Source: DATLYT01 sp035574455 (GTDB lineage Bacteria > Bacteroidota > Ignavibacteria > UBA10030). From it: a DNA stretch of 6,499 nucleotides. Below the pieces are notes generated by a model. The model was not told where the DNA came from. It searched no databases and saw only the letters and a list, made by a program, of their open reading frames with translations. Position numbers and translations under genes: made by a program. The stretch's first letter is position 1. The number at the start of each line of letters is the position of its first letter. Shown here in pieces: positions 6,304 through 6,499 of this stretch. The stretch is taken from contig DATLYT010000133.1 of assembly GCA_035574455.1 (NCBI GenBank), positions 1 to 6,499 of the forward strand. Direction: 5' to 3'.

Positions 6304-6499
6304 CTATTTCGCGTACGAAACGGACCGGAATTCCCGAATAACCGTCACTTTAATCTGACCGGGGTATTCCATCTCCTGTTGAATCTTATTGGCGATGTCG
6401 TGCGAGAGCTGGTCGGCGGCAGCGTCATCCAATTTTTCGTAATTGACAATGACACGCACCTCGCGCCCCGCTTGAATCGCGTAGGTATTGATTACGCCG
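6304..6499 (-). CDS. rny: Ribonuclease Y, C-terminal end (partial)
   Basis: The last 64 residues of a protein that enters from beyond the window edge are visible: it opens with INTYAIQAGREVRVIV, passes through a short acidic helix, and ends with EYPGQIKVTVIREFRSVSYAK before TAG. This ending is highly characteristic of RNase Y, a membrane-anchored endoribonuclease of the HD family that starts mRNA decay. The N-terminal membrane anchor, coiled coil, KH domain and the HD catalytic motif are all outside the window, so activity cannot be judged. The frame has no break here. The stop lies 8 bases before the coaE start, and coaE initiation signals fall inside the end of this gene. Confidence 0.93.
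   Translation of the reverse strand, partial: GVINTYAIQAGREVRVIVNYEKLDDAAADQLSHDIANKIQQEMEYPGQIKVTVIREFRSVSYAK

Noticed and set aside
1..6499. Mobile element, CRISPR array, tRNA, riboswitch or defence system
   Set aside because: No transposase or integrase motif, regularly spaced repeat, tRNA-like fold or aptamer-like leader was seen; the genes are dense core functions with no sign of insertion.

Overview
Every gene in this 6.5 kb window lies on the minus strand, so the layout reads from high to low coordinates. It is a compact bacterial housekeeping region of roughly even base composition, and I see no mobile element, CRISPR array, toxin system or RNA gene. The best guess at the organism is a Bacteroidota/Chlorobiota-type (FCB group) Gram-negative. 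The main reason is a promoter at 4383-4414 that reads TTTG, 20 bases, TATACTTG, close to the Bacteroidota consensus (TTTG ... TAnnTTTG). It drives a small outer-membrane beta-barrel gene with a signal peptide, and the RNase Y tail fits such a genome. This placement is inference.

Layout in transcription order. First is a cluster of the 3' end of rny (RNase Y), coaE (dephospho-CoA kinase) and an argD-like class III aminotransferase, separated by 8 and 9 bases. A 115-base gap then holds a promoter, three copies of a 6-base repeat and a strong ribosome binding site for a 180-residue beta-barrel protein. A 9-bp hairpin and then a classical intrinsic terminator follow that gene. Last is a tightly packed set: purF (glutamine PRPP amidotransferase), pgsA-like CDP-alcohol phosphatidyltransferase, ftsY (SRP receptor) and the 5' part of an enolase-superfamily gene resembling dipeptide epimerases. 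These last four overlap at every junction (TGATG, 14 bp, GTGA), so they look like one translationally coupled operon.

The window joins unrelated core functions: RNA decay, CoA synthesis, amino-acid biosynthesis, purine synthesis, phospholipid synthesis, membrane protein targeting and probably murein-peptide recycling. The least ordinary points are non-coding. The purF GTG start sits only 13 bases past the T-run of the preceding terminator, so a purF promoter would have to overlap that terminator and its mRNA could be leaderless. The beta-barrel gene has its own promoter and terminator, with a symmetric repeat around its control region. I found no convincing new biological system.
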